Of a stretch of DNA of 64,000 nucleotides, positions 53,440 to 61,692 are shown piece after piece. The notes below the pieces were generated by a model. That model was not told the origin of the DNA, made no database searches, and saw nothing but the letters and a program-made list of their open reading frames with translations. Numbering within the stretch: the first letter of the stretch is position 1; each line of letters begins with the position of its first letter. The stretch spans positions 31,841 through 95,840 of the forward strand of contig JAFQRA010000038.1 in NCBI GenBank assembly GCA_017410325.1, read 5' to 3'. This DNA comes from Clostridia bacterium (GTDB lineage: Bacteria > Bacillota > Clostridia > Oscillospirales > Acutalibacteraceae). Both the position numbers and the translations under genes were made by a program.

Positions 53440-55110
53440 ATGTCCGTTGTAAAATACAACTACTATGACGTGCCTATGGTTTCCGATATGGAGGAAATGA
53501 TAGCACTTGCGCTCAAGGAGTGCCCGCAGAAAATTGTTTACAAATATAAGGTCAGGGACGAAATCCACAGCCTGACCTACGAGGCTTTTATAAACCGCGT
53601 TTATGCCCTTGGCGCATACCTTACCGCAAACGGTGAAAAGGCGGGTCACATTGCCTGCCTCGGCGCAAACTCCGTCAATTGGATTACCGCATATTTTACT
53701 GCCCTCAGAAGCAGCGGTGTATATATTCCGCTTGACAAGGAATTGCCCGAAAAGGATCTCGTTCACCTTCTCAACGACAGCAGGGCAACAGTGCTTTTCT
53801 ATGACAAGCGTTATGAAAAAATGCTCAAAGAAAATCTTGAGTCTCTCGGCGGAATAAGGCTTTTCATCGGTTTTGACCGCACGGAAAACGAGGGCAGCTT
53901 CGTTTCCTTTGAAAAGGTGCTTGAAGAAGGCGCAGCACTCGACAAGGCTGAATATCTTGCCTGCAAGAGTGACCCCGATGCAATGAAAATGCTGGTCTAC
54001 ACCTCGGGCACAACGGGTATGTCAAAGGGCGTAATGCTGACCGAAAAGAATCTTATGTCCTGTGTGTGCTACGGCCTGCAGGTTTCGACTGTTTTCGATG
54101 TCGGTCTGTCCGTGCTTCCCTACAGCCACACCTATGAAAGCGTTGCCGACCTTCTCGTTTCTTTCCACCACCACTCAACGCTTTGCATCAACGAAAGCCT
54201 TAAAGCGGTGCTGAAAAACCTGCAGACCTATCAGCCTGAATACATTTACATTGTTCCCGCAATTGCCGAGCTTTTTGTAACGAGAATTACAAGAGAAATA
54301 GAAAAGCAAGGCAAGGCGGCAATGTTCGACAAGCTCATCAAAATGAGCAATTTCCTTCGTAAAATAGGCATTGACAAGCGCAGAACATTCTTCTCAACGA
54401 TTCACAAGAATTTCGGCGGCAAGCTCAAAAAAATCGTGTGCGGCGGCGCCGCAATCAGACCCGAGGTCGGCGAATTTTTCGACAATATCGGCATCAGTCT
54501 TATCAACGGCTACGGTATCACCGAGTGCTCACCGCTTGTCTGCGCCAATCACGATGCCGCCAACGACTACCACACCGCAGGCATAAAGCTGCGCTGTATC
54601 GACTGGCGCATTGACGACCCTGATGAGGACGGTATAGGCGAAATCTGCATCAAGGGCGATACGGTTATGCTCGGCTATTATAACCGCCCCGACCTCACCG
54701 CCGAGGTAATTAAGGACGGCTGGTTCTATACGGGCGATTACGGCTACATCAACAGCAGGGAACAGCTCGTAATCTGCGGCAGAAAGAAGAACGTAATCGT
54801 TCTCGACAACGGTAAAAATATTTATCCCGAGGAAATCGAGGGCTATATTCAGGGCATCGACTTTGTTACGGAGGTTGTTGTCTTCGGCGAACAGAACGAA
54901 GCAAGCGGTAACGCAAAATCGCTTGTTGCCGAGGTGTTCCTCAGCGAAAACAAAACGTCTGCCGAGGTTCTCAAAAGCATCAAGGATGCTTGCAAGGAGC
55001 TTCCGATATATAAGCAGATTACCAACGTAAAAATCCGTGACAGGGAGTTTGAAAAAACTACCTCAAACAAAATTAAACGCTTCGTCAGCGACAAAACAAA
55101 GAAAAACTGA
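53440..55110 (+). CDS. AMP-forming acyl-CoA synthetase/ligase
   Basis: 556 residues of the ANL superfamily. P-loop YTSGTTGMSKG, GYGITECSP for the adenylate, YTGDYGYI and the hinge GRKKNVIVLDNGKNIYPEEIE. The pattern is that of long-chain fatty acid-CoA ligases. The C-terminal catalytic lysine region ETTSNKIKRF is present. GAAAGGAAG precedes ATG 53440, and a CAGCGG/CCGCTG hairpin lies in the leader (53391-53413). The acid substrate is unknown. Confidence 0.9.
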   Translation: MSVVKYNYYDVPMVSDMEEMIALALKECPQKIVYKYKVRDEIHSLTYEAFINRVYALGAYLTANGEKAGHIACLGANSVNWITAYFTALRSSGVYIPLDKELPEKDLVHLLNDSRATVLFYDKRYEKMLKENLESLGGIRLFIGFDRTENEGSFVSFEKVLEEGAALDKAEYLACKSDPDAMKMLVYTSGTTGMSKGVMLTEKNLMSCVCYGLQVSTVFDVGLSVLPYSHTYESVADLLVSFHHHSTLCINESLKAVLKNLQTYQPEYIYIVPAIAELFVTRITREIEKQGKAAMFDKLIKMSNFLRKIGIDKRRTFFSTIHKNFGGKLKKIVCGGAAIRPEVGEFFDNIGISLINGYGITECSPLVCANHDAANDYHTAGIKLRCIDWRIDDPDEDGIGEICIKGDTVMLGYYNRPDLTAEVIKDGWFYTGDYGYINSREQLVICGRKKNVIVLDNGKNIYPEEIEGYIQGIDFVTEVVVFGEQNEASGNAKSLVAEVFLSENKTSAEVLKSIKDACKELPIYKQITNVKIRDREFEKTTSNKIKRFVSDKTKKN

Positions 55111-55118
55111 TTTTTTGA

Positions 55119-55149
55119 GCGCATCCGTTCAAAGGGTGCGCTTTATTTA
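55119..55149 (+). terminator. Terminator of the acyl-CoA ligase gene
   Basis: 9-bp stem with one wobble (55119-55127 and 55135-55143) then TTATTTATT. Confidence 0.75.
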
Positions 55150-55153
55150 TTGG

Positions 55154-55183
55154 TTGACAAATTCGACAGATTAGTATTATAAT
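55154..55183 (+). promoter_or_regulatory. Promoter of the Cof-type phosphatase gene
   Basis: TTGACA (55154-55159), 18-base spacer, TATAAT (55178-55183). Confidence 0.75.
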
Positions 55184-55215
55184 TAATTTATCTATGTAAT
55201 TAGGAAGAATTCAGT

Positions 55216-56031
55216 ATGCAAAACAAATGGTTGGTGGCGTCGGATATTGACGGCACGCTCAATTCAAAGGCTCGCAAGCTGCCCCGGCGCAACGGCGAGG
55301 CGATTGACAAATTCATAGCCGAGGGCGGTTATTTTACCCTCGCTTCGGGCAGGCCGATAAATTCGCTTGAACGTGCGTGGAAAACCGTGCAGACAAGCTG
55401 TCCCGCAGTGGCTCTCAACGGCGGTCTGATTTATGATTTTCACGAGCACAGGGCCCTTAAGAAAAACAGCATAGGCAAAGAGGGCAGAGAGTTCGTAAAA
55501 ATGATTGCCGAAAAATATAAGGGTATTTACTCCGTTGACGTCGGCGTTTTCGGCGCAGAAACGGCGTACATAGTCAAGCCCGGTCTGTTTTCGTTCTGTC
55601 AGGTCTTTTTTGACCGTGTGCCGCATATAAATACGGGCTTTGAAAGCGTGCCGGACGACGATTGGTGCAAGGTTATTTTCTGGGGCTTTCCGCCCGCGAT
55701 AAAAAGATTGAAAGAAGAGGCGGCAAATCACCCCGAGGCGGGAAACTTTATGTCCTCGTCCATCGTTTCGTTTGAAATGCTCGCCCCCGGCGTACACAAG
55801 GGCACGGGTGTTATGGAGCTGGCCGAAATGCTCGGCGTTGATAAGGCGCACACCGCCGCAATCGGCGACTATTTCAACGATTGGGATATGCTGAAAACCG
55901 TCGGCTTCCCCGCCTGCGCAGGTCAGGCACCCAAGGAAATTCACGAAATATGCAAGCTCGTTGCCTGCCATTGCAACAACGGCTGCGTTGCCGATTTGCT
56001 CGAACACCTTATGTCGGGCAAGGCTGAATGA
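55216..56031 (+). CDS. Cof-type HAD phosphatase
   Basis: 271 residues. Motif I ASDIDGTLN (D10, D12), a C2-type cap, and motif IV IGDYFNDWDML in place of the usual GDxxND, with GVMEL before it. Cof proteins hydrolyse sugar phosphates, flavin or pyridoxal phosphates; the specific substrate is unknown. ASGRPINSLERAW is motif II. It is monocistronic with its own promoter and precedes asnA. Confidence 0.9.
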   Translation: MQNKWLVASDIDGTLNSKARKLPRRNGEAIDKFIAEGGYFTLASGRPINSLERAWKTVQTSCPAVALNGGLIYDFHEHRALKKNSIGKEGREFVKMIAEKYKGIYSVDVGVFGAETAYIVKPGLFSFCQVFFDRVPHINTGFESVPDDDWCKVIFWGFPPAIKRLKEEAANHPEAGNFMSSSIVSFEMLAPGVHKGTGVMELAEMLGVDKAHTAAIGDYFNDWDMLKTVGFPACAGQAPKEIHEICKLVACHCNNGCVADLLEHLMSGKAE

Positions 56032-56050
56032 GAGCTGCATATAAATATTA

Positions 56051-56079
56051 TTGACAAAAACTGCTGTCGGTTTTATAAT
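56051..56079 (+). promoter_or_regulatory. asnA promoter
   Basis: TTGACA (56051-56056), 17-base spacer, TATAAT (56074-56079). Confidence 0.85.
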
Positions 56080-56136
56080 TCTACTGTTGCGAAGCTTTGA
56101 CGGGCTTTGCAAGTGTTTTACAAGGAGTTATTCTTT

Positions 56137-57144
56137 ATGAGCAAATCCGTTATTCCTGCAGGCTACAAATCCACCCTTTCGGTGCACGATACGCAGCTTG
56201 CAATCGGCTTTATCAAATATGTTTTCAACAAGAAGCTGTGCAAGGCTCTCAATCTGAGCCGCGTTTCCGCTCCGCTTTTTGTCGATGCTTCAACGGGCTT
56301 TAACGATGATTTAAGCGGTGTTGAGCGTGCCGTTGCCTTTGATATAAAGGAAACGGGTACGGTGGCACAGGTTGTGCACTCGCTTGCAAAGTGGAAGCGC
56401 TATGCGCTTTATAAGTACGGCTTTGAACCGGGTGAAGGTATTGTTACGGATATGAATGCAATCCGCCGTGACGAGGAAATGGATAACCTGCACTCGATTT
56501 ACGTTGACCAGTGGGACTGGGAAAAGGTTATCACCCGTGAACAGCGCAACGTTGAGTACCTTAAGGAAACTGTGCGTGCTATTGTTGGTGCGGTTTGCGA
56601 TACGCTTGATATGGTAAAGGGCAACTATCCCCAGATTGACGTTGAGCTCAACCGTGAGGTTAAGTTCATCACTACGTACGAGCTTGAGGAAATGTACCCC
56701 GATTACACCTCCAAGCAGCGTGAAAACGCAATTGCAAAAGAATACGGTACGGTCTTCATTATGCAGATTGGCGACGTGCTCAAGAGCGGTCAGAAGCACG
56801 ATGGCAGAGCCCCCGACTACGACGACTGGACACTCAACGGCGATATTCTTTTCTATAATAAGGTGCTCGGCTGTGCGATTGAGATTTCCTCAATGGGTAT
56901 ACGTGTTGATGCCCGGGCACTGCGTTCACAGCTCGACAAGGCAGGCTGTCCCGAAAGAGCTCAGCTTATGTTCCACTCACTTCTGTTGGACGGTACGCTT
57001 CCCCTTGCAATGGGCGGCGGTATAGGCCAGTCACGCCTTTGTATGCTTATGCTCGGCAAGGCGCACGTCGGCGAGGTGCAGGTGTCCGTCTGGGACGAGG
57101 CAACCGTAGCGGTCTGTAAGGAAAACGGCGTAGAGCTGCTTTAA
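56137..57144 (+). CDS. asnA: Aspartate-ammonia ligase (asparagine synthetase A)
   Basis: 335 residues from ATG 56137, with AAGGAG at 56122-56127. AsnA is related to class II synthetases: VSAPLFVDASTGFNDDLSG, HSLAKWKRYALYKYGF, DQWDWEKVI and the C-terminal GGGIGQSRLCMLML are the family signatures. It makes asparagine from aspartate, ammonia and ATP in the cytoplasm. A small leader hairpin (TTGCGAAGC/GCTTTGCAA near 56090-56112) has no clear regulatory meaning. Confidence 0.96.
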   Translation: MSKSVIPAGYKSTLSVHDTQLAIGFIKYVFNKKLCKALNLSRVSAPLFVDASTGFNDDLSGVERAVAFDIKETGTVAQVVHSLAKWKRYALYKYGFEPGEGIVTDMNAIRRDEEMDNLHSIYVDQWDWEKVITREQRNVEYLKETVRAIVGAVCDTLDMVKGNYPQIDVELNREVKFITTYELEEMYPDYTSKQRENAIAKEYGTVFIMQIGDVLKSGQKHDGRAPDYDDWTLNGDILFYNKVLGCAIEISSMGIRVDARALRSQLDKAGCPERAQLMFHSLLLDGTLPLAMGGGIGQSRLCMLMLGKAHVGEVQVSVWDEATVAVCKENGVELL

Positions 57145-57156
57145 AACCAAATTGAT

Positions 57157-57187
57157 AAAAACCCAACAGCGATTTTGTTGGGTTTTT
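57157..57187 (+). terminator. asnA terminator
   Basis: AAAAACCCAACA pairs with TGTTGGGTTTTT, ending in the T run. Confidence 0.88.
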
Positions 57188-57193
57188 GTATAA

Positions 57194-57251
57194 TATGCAG
57201 AATATTTGCATAAATATTGACTATATAAAGAAATTGTTGTATAAACATACA
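57194..57251 (+). promoter_or_regulatory. argF promoter with two ARG-box-like palindromes
   Basis: Promoter TTGACT (57217-57222), 17-base spacer, TATAAA (57240-57245). Upstream lies TATGCA-N7-TGCATA (57194-57212). TGTATAAACATACA (57238-57251) covers the -10 box and matches the ARG-box TGAATWWWWATTCA at 11 of 14 positions. ArgR repression with arginine is the expected effect. Confidence 0.6.
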
Positions 57252-57278
57252 TATAAACAACTACAGGAGCGAATTAAT

Positions 57279-58187
57279 ATGAAACATTTACTTAAGCTTT
57301 CCGACCTTTCCAAGCAGGAAATTACCGATATTCTTGACCTTGCAGACCAGCTCAAATACGCCAAGAAAAACGGCATTGAGCACAAGTATCTTGCAGGCAA
57401 GACCCTCGGTATGATATTCCAGAAATCCTCCACAAGAACAAGAGTTTCCTTTGAGGTCGGCATTTACGACCTTGGCGGCAGTGCTCTTTTCCTCAGCTCA
57501 CGCGACCTGCAGATAGGCAGAGGCGAGCCGGTAGAGGATACTGCAAGAGTTCTCTCCCGTTACCTTGACGGCATTATGATCCGTACCTTTGACCAGGAGG
57601 AGGTTGAAACCCTCGCAAAGTACGGCTCAATTCCGATTATAAACGGCCTTACCGATTATTGCCACCCCTGTCAGGTGCTTGCGGACCTTATGACAATCCG
57701 TGAGCACAAGGGCTCAATCGAGGGCCTCAAGCTCTGCTACGTCGGCGACGGCAACAATATGGCAAACTCCCTCATCGTCGGCGGTATCAAGATGGGTATG
57801 AAGGTCAGCATTGCCTGCCCCGACAACTATCAGCCCGATGCGGAAATTATGAAGTGGGCAAGCGAAAACGGCGAATTCTGCTGTACGAGCGATATCGCCG
57901 CCGCAGTAAAGGATGCAGACGTTCTCTACACAGACGTATGGGCTTCCATGGGTCAGGAGGGCGAAGCAGAGGAAAGAAAGAAGATATTCAAGAACTACCA
58001 GATAAACGACGGTGTTATGGCTCTTGCAAACGAGGGCGCAATGGTGCTTCACTGCCTGCCTGCTCACCGTGAGGAAGAAATTACCGCAAAGGTATTTGAG
58101 GAGCACGCGGCGGAAATCTTTGACGAGGCTGAAAACAGACTTCACGCACAGAAGGCCGTTATGGTCAAGTGCATGGGCGAAGGCTGA
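57279..58187 (+). CDS. argF: Ornithine carbamoyltransferase
   Basis: 302 residues from ATG 57279, preceded by AGGAG. Carbamoyl-phosphate loop SSTRTR (50-55), TDYCHPCQVLADLMT with the HPCQ, and HCLPAHR near the C-terminus identify OTC rather than aspartate carbamoyltransferase. It makes citrulline from ornithine. No other arg gene is next to it; ComF follows two bases after the stop. Confidence 0.95.
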   Translation: MKHLLKLSDLSKQEITDILDLADQLKYAKKNGIEHKYLAGKTLGMIFQKSSTRTRVSFEVGIYDLGGSALFLSSRDLQIGRGEPVEDTARVLSRYLDGIMIRTFDQEEVETLAKYGSIPIINGLTDYCHPCQVLADLMTIREHKGSIEGLKLCYVGDGNNMANSLIVGGIKMGMKVSIACPDNYQPDAEIMKWASENGEFCCTSDIAAAVKDADVLYTDVWASMGQEGEAEERKKIFKNYQINDGVMALANEGAMVLHCLPAHREEEITAKVFEEHAAEIFDEAENRLHAQKAVMVKCMGEG

Positions 58188-58189
58188 TT

Positions 58190-58894
58190 TTGAAAAGCGG
58201 ACTGCTTTTCCATATTGCGGGCCTTCTGTTCCCTGCGCGCTGTTACGGCTGCGGCGAAATTATTCAGCGCAGAGTTTTTCTGTGTGACAATTGCCTTAAA
58301 AAGGCTGAGCGGCTTGAAAATCCCTGCACGGGCTGCGGAAAGCCCGAAGGGGAATGCGACTGCGGAAAAAATAAATTCACGCTGAATATTACGGCACCGT
58401 TTGCCTATACGGGCAGTGTTGTTGAAGCGATTCACCGCTTCAAGTTCGGCGGAGAACGTAACGCACACGCCTTTCTTGCCGAATATATGGCGGAGAGTGT
58501 GAAGGAGCGTTTCGGCGGTGTCGAGCTTGACCTTGTGACCTGCGTGCCGCAAACGGCAAGGCGAAAAAGGCAGAGGGGCTACAACCAGTCAGCCCTGCTT
58601 GCAAAGAGCTGTGCAAAGCTGCTCGGTCTGCCGTGCAAAGAGGCTTTACTCAAAACCCGCAACACAAAGGACCAGCACAAGCTCAAAGCAAAAGAACGCG
58701 CCGAAAACCTGAAGGGTGCCTTCAGCGTAAACGACACGTCCGTTATTGACGGTAAAACCGTACTGCTTTGCGATGATATCAAAACCACGGGCGCAACGCT
58801 TAACGAGTGCCGCAAAACACTTCTGAAAGCGGGCGCAAAAGAGGTTTACTGCGTAACGGCGGCGGTCGTAACCGATACCGCCTCAAAATCATAA
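58190..58894 (+). CDS. comF: ComF-family phosphoribosyltransferase-like protein
   Basis: 234 residues from TTG 58190, two bases after the argF stop, with GAAGG upstream; a GTG at 58169 is the alternative. N-terminal zinc-ribbon cysteines CYGCG, CDNC, CTGCG and CDCG; then the PRTase fold with QRGYNQSALLAK and the PRPP loop LLCDDIKTTGAT. ComF is needed for DNA uptake in Bacillus and Haemophilus. No comFA helicase is adjacent. It ends by overlapping the convergent gene by six bases. Confidence 0.92.
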   Translation: MKSGLLFHIAGLLFPARCYGCGEIIQRRVFLCDNCLKKAERLENPCTGCGKPEGECDCGKNKFTLNITAPFAYTGSVVEAIHRFKFGGERNAHAFLAEYMAESVKERFGGVELDLVTCVPQTARRKRQRGYNQSALLAKSCAKLLGLPCKEALLKTRNTKDQHKLKAKERAENLKGAFSVNDTSVIDGKTVLLCDDIKTTGATLNECRKTLLKAGAKEVYCVTAAVVTDTASKS

Positions 58895-59323
58895 ATAGGC
58901 TCTTATATCAACCGCAAGCTTTTCTTCAAGATTAATCAGGCGTTTGGCGATGTCCTTTGAGTATTCGTCAGCCGCCTGATATTTGTTTAAATACTTGTTG
59001 AGTGACTTCACGCCCATATTGCAGCCGTCCGTCATAAGGTCGGCAATGGTGTGGTCGGAATTGTCAACGGCGAGCTTTACGTTCGTTTTTACCCACGACA
59101 TACTCTTTGCCATCGGGTTGGGCTCCTTGCCCGTGTCCTTAAAGCGGTCGAGCTGCTCACGGATTTCGCCGTCTAACTTTTCGTGCTCACGGCGGCAGTC
59201 ACGCAACCGCTTTTCAAACGTGTCGCTCTCAACGTACTCCATAACGTCGTCAATGGATTTGACACCCATCTTCACCCCAGCATCGCACTCACGCAAAAGC
59301 TTTATAGTATCCTGTTCAATCAT
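58889..59323 (-). CDS. Small helical protein of unknown function
   Basis: 144 residues, highly charged, probably a four-helix bundle: TIKLLRECDAGVKMGVKSID, a long EKRLRDCRREHEKLDGEIREQ helix interrupted by residues here, and NMGVKSLNKYLNKY, where the GVKS motif recurs at both ends and hints at internal symmetry. It resembles ferritin-like DUF2383-type bundles but I see no di-iron motif. Its GGGAG ribosome binding site lies in a hairpin (59331-59371). Confidence 0.75.
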   Translation of the reverse strand: MIEQDTIKLLRECDAGVKMGVKSIDDVMEYVESDTFEKRLRDCRREHEKLDGEIREQLDRFKDTGKEPNPMAKSMSWVKTNVKLAVDNSDHTIADLMTDGCNMGVKSLNKYLNKYQAADEYSKDIAKRLINLEEKLAVDIRAYL

Positions 59324-59330
59324 AAAAAAT

Positions 59331-59371
59331 CTCCCTTCTCGGTTTTGCTTTTAGTGTAACCGAAAAGGGAG
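59331..59371 (-). promoter_or_regulatory. Hairpin sequestering the ribosome binding site
   Basis: Arms 59331-59344 and 59358-59371 pair at 13 of 14 positions. On the minus strand the 3' arm contains the GGGAG site seven bases before ATG 59323. A TATAAT at 59382-59377 would start the RNA near the 5' arm. Translational control is inferred. Confidence 0.55.
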
Positions 59372-59447
59372 ATTTTATTATATCAGCAATTCATCAAAAG
59401 AAACGTTGAAATAGATGTTATAGATTCCGGAAAATAAGAGAATGGAA

Positions 59448-59486
59448 AACACCGCAGTTGGTATTCGGTATATCGACTGCGGTGTT
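59448..59486. terminator. CCGCAGT hairpin
   Basis: AACACCGCAGT (59448-59458) pairs with ACTGCGGTGTT (59476-59486). A related stem lies at 63825-63854. No gene ends just before it. Confidence 0.45.
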
Positions 59487-59499
59487 ATTATATTTCAAA

Positions 59500-60043
59500 T
59501 TGTATTATGCGTATAAAATTCAAACTGTGATTTTGACAATGCTTTTTAATGTTGGTATCAGGCTGAAATTGCAATGTGCACAAATTACAGTAGGGGCGAC
59601 CTTTGGTCGTCCATCAAATCAAAACGAACCCGACAAAGGACATTTTGCAGGGGAGGGCTCTTAACGTCCCGCTGTTTGGTTTTTATCTCTTTTATTGAGA
59701 GCGTAATGTAGGGAACGCTCCTGAGCGTTCCGACAGGTTTTATCAGACTTTACGGAAGGGTCAAGACCCTTCCCTACAGCTCGCCGTAAAATTGATGAAT
59801 TTTTCATAACGGAACAACGCCGTCCCCTACTATCTTGTTTAACCTAAAACTTCACAGTAGGGGCGGCTATCAGCCGCCGGCAAACTGAGCGTTATCAACA
59901 CGGGCGGATAATATCCGCCCCTACAAAAAGTCAACTTTAAGATGAAACAAGGTACTACAGTCGATAACCAAATATACATTGATAATGAGCCCGGCAAACT
60001 GTAAAACTCTGCCGATTGCAGGTATTTCGGGCAAGCAAAGCTA
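59500..60043. repeat. Non-coding gap with GTAGGG/CCCTAC hairpins
   Basis: No credible gene. Hairpins with a GTAGGG or CCCTAC border: GGCGACC/GGTCGTCC (59595-59612), GGAACGCTC/GAGCGTTCC (59712-59731), GGAAGGGTC/GACCCTTCC (59754-59773), GCGGCT/AGCCGC (59863-59877) and GGGCGGATA/TATCCGCCC (59902-59920). Stem sequences differ while pairing is kept. Confidence 0.75.
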
Positions 60044-60072
60044 TTGACAGATTTTTGAAAAAGTTATAAAAT
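60044..60072 (+). promoter_or_regulatory. mmsA promoter
   Basis: TTGACA (60044-60049), 17-base spacer, TAAAAT (60067-60072). Confidence 0.65.
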
Positions 60073-60104
60073 TAAGTGATTGCTTTTGATAGGAGTGTTT
60101 TAAA

Positions 60105-61625
60105 ATGTCAGTTAAAAAGCTTAAGTATTTCGCAGGCGGCAAGTGGCTTGAGTCCTCTTGCGAAAAATATATGGACGTTTACAACCCCAGCACGGGCGAA
60201 GTCATTGCACAGACACCCTGCTGTACAAAGGATGAGGTAAACCAAGCCGTTGCCTGCGCCAAAGAAGCGTTCAAGACCTGGTCAAACGTGCCCGTTATGA
60301 AAAGGGTTCAGGTTGTTTTCAAATTCCGTGAGCTTCTTGAAAAGCATATGGACGAGCTCACCGAAATCTGTGCAAGAGAGCACGGTAAGGTATGGGACGA
60401 GGCAAAGGGCGATATCCTCAAGGTAAAGGAGCCCGTTGAGCTTGCCTGCTCGGCTCCCTCACTTCTTATGGGCGAGAGTATGCGTGACACCTCCACAGGC
60501 TACGACACCACTCTTTACAGAGAGCCTGTCGGCGTTTTTGCAGGTATCGTTCCCTTCAATTTCCCCGGTATGATTCCCATGGGCTGGATGTCACCGATTT
60601 GTATTGTCAGCGGTAACACCATCGTTCTCAAGGCAGCTTCAATGACTCCTATGACCTGTATGAGACTTGCCGAGCTCTGGCAGGAGGCAGGCCTTCCCGA
60701 CGGCGTTATCAACATCGTCACCTGCTCCAGAAATGAAGCAGAAATATTTATGGATCACCCCGATGTCAAGGGTATCACCTTCGTCGGCTCAACAAGCGTC
60801 GGTCTTCACATCTATTCAAGAGCAGCCGCAAACGGCAAGAGAGTTCAGGCACTCTGCGAGGCAAAGAATCACGCACTTGTTCTTGAGGATGCGGCACTTG
60901 AAAGAAGCGCAAGAGGTATCATCAACTCCTCCTTCGGCTGTGCAGGCGAGCGCTGTATGGCACTTCCCGTTATCGTTGCGCAGGAGAGCATTGCAGACGA
61001 GCTTGTCGGCTATCTTGTAAAGTTTGCAAAGGAGCTTAAGCTCGGCCCTGCTTACGATAAGTCCTCCACACTCGGCCCCGTTGTTACCGAGGCTCACAGA
61101 CAGTCCATCTACAAGTGGATTGAAACGGGTATCGAGGAGGGCGCTCAGCTTATTCTCGACGGCAGAAATCCCGTTGTTCCCGGTTACGAGAACGGCTTCT
61201 ACGTAGGTCCCACAATCTTCGACCACGTCACGCAGGATATGACCGTCGGTCAGAGAGAAATCTTCGGTCCCGTTCTCTGTGTCAAGAGAGTAAAGGATTT
61301 CGAGGAGGGCCTTGCCGTTATGAACGCAAACCCCTTCGCAAACGGCTCGGTTATCTTTACACAGAGCGGCTACTACGCACGTGAGTTTGCAAAGAGAACG
61401 GACGGCGGTATGGTCGGCGTAAACGTCGGTATTCCCGTACCGGTAGGCGTGTTCCCGTTCACGGGTCACAAGCAGTCCTTCTTCGGCGACCTTCACTGCC
61501 TGGGCAAGGACGGCTTCCGCTTCTACACCGAAACCAAGGCTGTTACAACACGCTGGTTTGACGAGGAAGAAATGAAGGCAAAGTCCGTTGACACATGGGA
61601 CGGCTCAGTCGGCGGCGGCGAATAA
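60105..61625 (+). CDS. mmsA: CoA-acylating methylmalonate-semialdehyde dehydrogenase
   Basis: 506 residues. FAGGKWLESSCEKYMDVYNPSTGE-type start (first residues FAGGKW), VGSTSVG for NAD, EAKNHALVLEDA and catalytic Cys284 in CAGERCMA identify MmsA/IolA within the aldehyde dehydrogenases. It converts (methyl)malonate semialdehyde to propionyl- or acetyl-CoA and CO2 during valine, thymine or inositol breakdown. It stands alone with its own promoter and terminator; no iol or valine genes are near. Confidence 0.92.
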   Translation: MSVKKLKYFAGGKWLESSCEKYMDVYNPSTGEVIAQTPCCTKDEVNQAVACAKEAFKTWSNVPVMKRVQVVFKFRELLEKHMDELTEICAREHGKVWDEAKGDILKVKEPVELACSAPSLLMGESMRDTSTGYDTTLYREPVGVFAGIVPFNFPGMIPMGWMSPICIVSGNTIVLKAASMTPMTCMRLAELWQEAGLPDGVINIVTCSRNEAEIFMDHPDVKGITFVGSTSVGLHIYSRAAANGKRVQALCEAKNHALVLEDAALERSARGIINSSFGCAGERCMALPVIVAQESIADELVGYLVKFAKELKLGPAYDKSSTLGPVVTEAHRQSIYKWIETGIEEGAQLILDGRNPVVPGYENGFYVGPTIFDHVTQDMTVGQREIFGPVLCVKRVKDFEEGLAVMNANPFANGSVIFTQSGYYAREFAKRTDGGMVGVNVGIPVPVGVFPFTGHKQSFFGDLHCLGKDGFRFYTETKAVTTRWFDEEEMKAKSVDTWDGSVGGGE

Positions 61626-61648
61626 TTTTAATATTGTTTAAAACAAAA

Positions 61649-61692
61649 GCCACACATCTGCGTTACTGCAAATGTGTGGCAATTTTTATTTT
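61649..61692. terminator. Terminator between mmsA and the hydrolase gene
   Basis: GCCACACAT (61649-61657) pairs with ATGTGTGGC (61672-61680), then AATTTTTATTTTTT. The minus strand has TTTTG, so it may serve both convergent genes. Confidence 0.85.

Noticed and set aside
59458-59664. 68-residue frame in the gap before mmsA
   Set aside because: It runs through hairpin repeats and has no ribosome binding site or domain.
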